From positions 310,001-374,000 of the forward strand of contig NZ_FQUD01000004.1 of NCBI RefSeq assembly GCF_900128945.1: a DNA stretch of 64,000 nt, read 5' to 3'. The notes beneath the pieces are model-generated. The model was not told where the DNA came from and made no database searches. It was given only the letters and a program-made list of their open reading frames with translations. The position numbers and the translations under genes are program-made. The DNA comes from Chryseobacterium sp. OV279 (GTDB taxonomy: Bacteria; Bacteroidota; Bacteroidia; Flavobacteriales; Weeksellaceae). Each line of letters begins with the position of its first letter. The stretch's first letter is position 1. Below, in pieces: positions 59,794 through 64,000 of the stretch.

Positions 59794-62700
59794 TTATTTT
59801 TCTACTCTGTTTCTTACTTTAGTGTGATAGAACACGTTTGGTTTTGTGCCGATCTCCTCTAGTAAATAATATCTTCTGTTGCTAGAATACAATTCTCTCA
59901 CTTCAGATTCTTTGTCATTCATGTCTCCGAACGTCATTGCTCCGGTAGAACAAGCAGCAGCACAAGCACAAGAATTCTTGAATTCGTGGTCTGTTACTTT
60001 TCTGTTCTCTCTCTTAGCTGCTAAAATAGTAGCCTGAGTTTCCTGGATACACATTGAACATTTCTCCATAACCCCTCTGGTTCTTACGACTACGTCAGGG
60101 TTTAGTACCATTCTTCCAAGGTCGTTGTTCATGTTGAAGTCGAACTTGTCGTTTAGGTTATATGTGAACCAGTTGAAACGTCTTACTTTGTACGGACAGT
60201 TGTTTGCACAATATCTGGTACCGATACATCTGTTGTAAGCCATATGGTTCTGACCTTGCTTACCATGTGAAGTAGCCGCTACCGGACATACAGTTTCACA
60301 AGGAGCGTGGTTACAGTGCTGACACATAACCGGCTGGAAGATCACATCTGGATTGTCTGCAGGGTGGTTTAATGCACCTCCGTCTCCGAAAGCCGTACCG
60401 TACAATTCCGGTACTGCCATTCCTTCTTTCAATCCTTCGTATACTTCTACTTTTTGTCTTGAAGAATAGTAACGGTCAATTCTTAACCAATACATATCTC
60501 TAGACATTCTGATCTCTTCTTTACCTACTACAGGAACGTTGTTTTCTGCCTGACAAGCAATGATACATGCTCCACAACCAGTACAAGAGTTCAAGTCGAT
60601 TGATAAGTTGAAGTGTGGTCCGTCCGTATCATCGAAAGCATCCCAAAGGTCAATCTTTCTTGCTGGAAGAGCTCCACTGATCGTGTGATATTCCAAAGGC
60701 TTGTTCCATCCTTTATGTTCGTCATCGAAAGCTACGTTGATGAATTCAGCTAAAGGAACTTCCTTCGCGATTTCGTAACGTCCCATTAATGTATTCTGAA
60801 GCTGGATACCTGCGAATTCGTGATCTTCTCCAGTTTTTTCGATCTTAACTCCTGAAACAGTCAGGTTAGTACCGTCAAATAATGGATAAGCGTTTACACC
60901 CGTATCAGCAGTCGTTCCAGAATCTTTTTTACCGTATCCAAGCGCAAGACCTACTGATCCTTCTGCCTGTCCCGGTTGAACGAATACAGGAACGTCTTTT
61001 ATTGTTACTCCGTTTACAGTAAGGTTTACGATAGAACCATCCAGCTGCATTCTTGCATTAAGATCGTTGTCAATCGCAAATTTTTCTGCGTCTTTCGGAG
61101 AAATAGTCAGATAGTTATCCCAAGACATTCTTGTGATAGGATCCGGTAATTCCTGAAGCCAAGGGTTGTTGGCCTGAGTACCGTCACCCATTGAAGGCTT
61201 GGTGTATAATACTAGTTCTAATTCAGAAGCTTTGAAGTTTCCTAATTCAGCAATAGCCTGAGCAGCATTTCCTCCTGAATAAGATAATGCAGTTGCATTA
61301 TTGGAAGTCGTGATACCGTTATATAAAGCTTTGTTGAATGAAGTAGCGCCTAAGATAGATGCTGCACTTCCTTTCAGATAGTCGTAGTAATTGTTTGCAG
61401 CATTGTTTTTACCGTTTTTCCAAACCAATAGAGATTCTTCAATCTGTCTTGATTTGTAGATCTTCTGGATCGTAGGCTGCATTAATGAATATACGCCGGT
61501 CTGAGGTTCGATATCACCCCAAGACTCCAGCCAGTTAGCTACCGGGATTACAGCTTTCGCTGCTTTATACATTTCATTTTTCTTATCCGCTACCGCTACT
61601 ACACAAGCAACTTTAGCTAAAGATTTTTTGAAATCTTCTCCTTTTGGATGAGAGTAGATAGGGTCTACATTGTTAGCGATCAATACGCCAACCTGACCTG
61701 CATTTACCCATCCTAAGAATTCTTGGTATCTTGCTTTATCAAATTCTTTCAGGAAGTTTGCTTTACCTGTGAAAGCTACTGAACCTAATTTTTGGTTGAT
61801 TAAGTGTGCTAAAACCTGTGCTCCTTTAGAACCGTCAGCTAAAACAACAGCTTTGCTGCCTTTCGCTTTAAGTTCAGTTGCAATTTCAGTAGCAGTCTTA
61901 TCTGAAGTACCACCACCTACGATTGCATTGTAAACTTCAACTAGAGTTTTGTTTACTGCGCTTGGCTTTAATCTGTATCTTGAGTCAGCGTTAGCACCAG
62001 TCAATGACATGTTTGATTCCACCTGAATGTGTCTCAACATGTTTGGTCCTGGCTTTCTTGCTGCTGCGAAAGATGTTTCTAAACTTGCTCCGTTGTAATC
62101 TCCTAAGAAATCAGCCTGGAAAGAAACTACCAATTCTGAACCTTTAAGGTCATACACCGGTAATGCTCTCTGTCCGAATACTTCCTGAGCTGCATCTAAA
62201 GCTGCAGAGTGAGGATACGCATCATACGTTACCAGTTCCGCAGTTGGATATTTAGCTTTGAATTCTGCAAATAGCTTTTTGAAAGTAGGAGAAGGGAAAG
62301 AGTGTGACAAAAGCACGATCTTTTTACCTGCTGCACTTGCATCTGCCAGACCTTTAAGGATAAAACTGTCTACTTTATCGAAAGTTTCATCTTTACCGTC
62401 CAGTTTAGGCTGCTTTACTTTATCGTTATCATAAAGAGAAAGTACACTTGCCTGAGCTCTTGCATTAGTTGTTCCTAAATCACCTGCTGCCGGGTTTGGA
62501 TCTATTTTGATAGGTCTTCCTTCACGGGTCTTTACTAAAACACTGGCGAAGTCGAATCCGTCAAAATATGTTGAAGCGTAATAATTCGGAACCCCTGGAA
62601 TAATGTCATGTGGCTTTACCACATAAGGAATCGTTTTGATCACCGGTGCTTCACAGGCAGCCAATGTTACGGCTGCTGTAGAGAATCCTAATATTTTTAA

Positions 62701-62859
62701 GAAATCTCTTCTTGAAGTACTGGATCCGTTCTGTTCAGCATCTCCAAGGAAATCTTCTACCGGAATTTCTTCCTGAAACTCTTTCTGAGCCAGCTTATTA
62801 TTCAAAGCTGGGTCTTTAAGTTCATGAATACTTCTAAATTGTATTTTGTTTGAAGCCAT
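59794..62859 (-). CDS. actB: ACIII subunit ActB (molybdopterin-like / Fe-S fusion)
   Basis: 1021 residues. A Tat-type signal SRRDFLKILGFSTAAVTLAAC has twin Arg50-Arg51 and a lipobox-like AAC (Cys69), so it may be a Tat-exported lipoprotein. Residues ~90-740 form the molybdopterin-oxidoreductase-like part (without evidence of a bound cofactor in this family). The C-terminal part has four cysteine groups: Cys759/762/765/769 (CTGCGACIIAC), Cys846/849/854/858 (CQHCNHAPCETVC), Cys878/884/888 (CIGTRYCANNC) and a CSMC...CACAAAC set. These hold three [4Fe-4S] and one [3Fe-4S] clusters. Confidence 0.95.
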   Translation of the reverse strand: MASNKIQFRSIHELKDPALNNKLAQKEFQEEIPVEDFLGDAEQNGSSTSRRDFLKILGFSTAAVTLAACEAPVIKTIPYVVKPHDIIPGVPNYYASTYFDGFDFASVLVKTREGRPIKIDPNPAAGDLGTTNARAQASVLSLYDNDKVKQPKLDGKDETFDKVDSFILKGLADASAAGKKIVLLSHSFPSPTFKKLFAEFKAKYPTAELVTYDAYPHSAALDAAQEVFGQRALPVYDLKGSELVVSFQADFLGDYNGASLETSFAAARKPGPNMLRHIQVESNMSLTGANADSRYRLKPSAVNKTLVEVYNAIVGGGTSDKTATEIATELKAKGSKAVVLADGSKGAQVLAHLINQKLGSVAFTGKANFLKEFDKARYQEFLGWVNAGQVGVLIANNVDPIYSHPKGEDFKKSLAKVACVVAVADKKNEMYKAAKAVIPVANWLESWGDIEPQTGVYSLMQPTIQKIYKSRQIEESLLVWKNGKNNAANNYYDYLKGSAASILGATSFNKALYNGITTSNNATALSYSGGNAAQAIAELGNFKASELELVLYTKPSMGDGTQANNPWLQELPDPITRMSWDNYLTISPKDAEKFAIDNDLNARMQLDGSIVNLTVNGVTIKDVPVFVQPGQAEGSVGLALGYGKKDSGTTADTGVNAYPLFDGTNLTVSGVKIEKTGEDHEFAGIQLQNTLMGRYEIAKEVPLAEFINVAFDDEHKGWNKPLEYHTISGALPARKIDLWDAFDDTDGPHFNLSIDLNSCTGCGACIIACQAENNVPVVGKEEIRMSRDMYWLRIDRYYSSRQKVEVYEGLKEGMAVPELYGTAFGDGGALNHPADNPDVIFQPVMCQHCNHAPCETVCPVAATSHGKQGQNHMAYNRCIGTRYCANNCPYKVRRFNWFTYNLNDKFDFNMNNDLGRMVLNPDVVVRTRGVMEKCSMCIQETQATILAAKRENRKVTDHEFKNSCACAAACSTGAMTFGDMNDKESEVRELYSSNRRYYLLEEIGTKPNVFYHTKVRNRVEK

Positions 62860-62882
62860 TTATACTTCTAATTTTTTAGTTA

Positions 62883-64000
62883 TTAATAATGACATTTACC
62901 ACACTCAAGACCTCCAATTGCATCTACAGTGATTTTACCGCCATCCTGAGGATATTGTTTTTTCAACTTGTCATGTAGATTCTTGAAGTACTCTTTATTA
63001 TAACCGTTGTTCATATCAACCTCAGTCGTTCTGTGGCACTCGATACACCATCCCATAGTGAAGTCGTTAGCCATTTGAACAACATTCATTGTATCAATTT
63101 TTCCGTGACAAGCTTTACATACAACATCAATTTTGTTGTTAGGATTCTTTTTGTTGAAAGAATTAATGATCGCTTGTTCACCTGCTACTACGTGTTGAGA
63201 GTGGTTGAAGTACACGAAGTCTGGCATGTTGTGGATTCTGGTCCATTCAACAGGCTGTGTTTTTCCAGTGTACACCTGTTTTGCAGGATCCCAGCCAGTA
63301 GCGGCATAGATTTTCTGGATTTCACCGTCGTAGAATGCTTTATCTTTTCCTGGTTCCATGTAGTGGTCTGCGTTGTACTCAGAGATTGTTCTGTGACAGT
63401 TCATACAAACGTTCATAGATGGAATCTCAGATACTTTACCATACTTGGCACTGGAGTGACATAGTTGACAGTCGATTTTTTGCTCTCCCGCGTGAATTTT
63501 GTGAGAGAAGTAGATAGGCTGTTCAGGCTTGTACCCTTTGTAAACACCAATCCACATAATCCAGTTCCAAACTCCGTAAGCGGCAAGAAGGGCAAGGATA
63601 CCCAATACTGCTTTCCCTACGTAGTGGTACTTCTCATAAATTTCGCTGAAAGATTTAACTCTTGTTGCGTTAAGTCCTGCTAAGTCTTCGGATTGACCTA
63701 ATTTAACCAATTGTCTCAGTTTAATTAAGATCCAAACCAATAGAGCTGCAATGGCAAGAAGCGAGATAATAACAACACTTGAAGTGGTCTTATCTGCTGG
63801 TGCAGCTGCTGCTCCGTCTGTAGCGGTAGCCTTATCTGCTTTTGGCGGTTCTGGCGCCGGCGGATTAGTTGTGTACGCTAAAATGTCATCAATGTCCTTC
63901 TCTGTAAGATTAGGAAACTGCAACATTTCAGTCTTATTAAATTTTTCGAAAATCTCATTGGCGTATTTATCCCCAGAAGCTCTCAGAGCTTTGTTGTCTT
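62883..64000 (-). CDS. actA: ACIII subunit ActA (multihaem cytochrome c), 5' end outside the window
   Basis: The gene runs past the window edge: upstream of the in-frame Met at 63926 the frame stays open for 24 codons and reads DNKALRASGDKYANEIFEKF. This and MLQFPNLTEKDIDDILAYT look like the end of a class-I cytochrome c domain, suggesting a fusion (ActA with an extra monohaem domain). After a Pro/Ala/Lys linker and one membrane helix come five CxxCH motifs: CQLCH, CMNCH, CKACH, CIECH and CGKCH. This is the pentahaem part that takes electrons from ActB. Confidence 0.94.
   Translation of the reverse strand, partial: DNKALRASGDKYANEIFEKFNKTEMLQFPNLTEKDIDDILAYTTNPPAPEPPKADKATATDGAAAAPADKTTSSVVIISLLAIAALLVWILIKLRQLVKLGQSEDLAGLNATRVKSFSEIYEKYHYVGKAVLGILALLAAYGVWNWIMWIGVYKGYKPEQPIYFSHKIHAGEQKIDCQLCHSSAKYGKVSEIPSMNVCMNCHRTISEYNADHYMEPGKDKAFYDGEIQKIYAATGWDPAKQVYTGKTQPVEWTRIHNMPDFVYFNHSQHVVAGEQAIINSFNKKNPNNKIDVVCKACHGKIDTMNVVQMANDFTMGWCIECHRTTEVDMNNGYNKEYFKNLHDKLKKQYPQDGGKITVDAIGGLECGKCHY

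Noticed and set aside
62883..63926. ActA starting at the Met at 63926
   Set aside because: The frame is open to the window edge with cytochrome-like sequence upstream; the Met is probably the haem ligand of a monohaem domain and not the start.
1..64000. tRNA, rRNA, CRISPR array, transposase or integrase
   Set aside because: I scanned intergenic regions for cloverleaf-like arms and CCA ends and for recombinase motifs and saw none; short RNAs without motif could be missed by eye.

Overview
The window reads as a chromosomal segment of a Gram-negative Bacteroidota bacterium, most likely a flavobacterium of the Chryseobacterium / Weeksellaceae type. The evidence is of several kinds. There are type IX secretion (T9SS) sorting domains, an alternative complex III (ActA-F) operon, GLPGLI, DUF3078 and DUF4919 family proteins, an S46 dipeptidyl-peptidase and A/T-rich intergenic DNA. 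Several promoters have the Bacteroidota form (TTG, about 19-21 bases, TAnnTTTG), and Shine-Dalgarno sequences are weak. No rRNA, tRNA, CRISPR array, transposase or clear prophage was seen.

Layout. 1-9.9 kb: tail of a T9SS cargo protein, a ComM/YifB AAA protein, a lone NRPS-like A-T-R reductase, a spondin-domain lipoprotein, a beta-helix protein and a YdeI-like protein. 9.9-17.1 kb: S46 peptidase, META lipoprotein, then a three-gene operon for secreted repeat proteins placed just downstream of a LytTR regulator with an altered receiver. 17.2-26.2 kb: hflX, a Na+/H+ antiporter, two DUF4919 paralogues, an AlkD-like protein, and three envelope proteins of unknown function. 26.2-36.7 kb: ChaA-like antiporter, truncated haemoglobin, Kir-type channel, YkgJ-like protein, membrane LytTR regulator, amidohydrolase, gdhA, dprA and rhomboid protease. 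37-46 kb: tandem DUF3078 proteins, a suf Fe-S operon interrupted by a GxxExxY cassette, and a GLPGLI pair. 46-55.7 kb: YpfJ-type peptidase, small lipoproteins with a glutathionylspermidine-synthase-like enzyme, an LtaS-like sulfatase-fold enzyme, ribH, apt and hypotheticals. 55.8-64 kb: actFEDCBA on the minus strand, with actA running off the window.

The clearest functional units are the ACIII operon (quinol oxidation feeding electrons to a terminal oxidase) and the suf operon (Fe-S assembly, which ACIII itself needs). Most other genes are housekeeping or envelope genes in short transcription units.

The most unusual signals are three. (1) A family of intergenic tracts is built from 7- or 8-base 'words' repeated in register (for example 51001-51063, 35802-35857, 39092-39230). 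(2) A 629-bp cassette bounded by 21-bp inverted repeats and a TTAT direct repeat carries a GxxExxY nuclease-fold gene and sits immediately after the sufB stop codon. (3) A LytTR regulator has Glu in place of the phospho-accepting Asp, and a near-consensus LytTR direct repeat lies upstream of the adjacent secreted-protein operon. All functional statements are inferred by reading; no database search was run.
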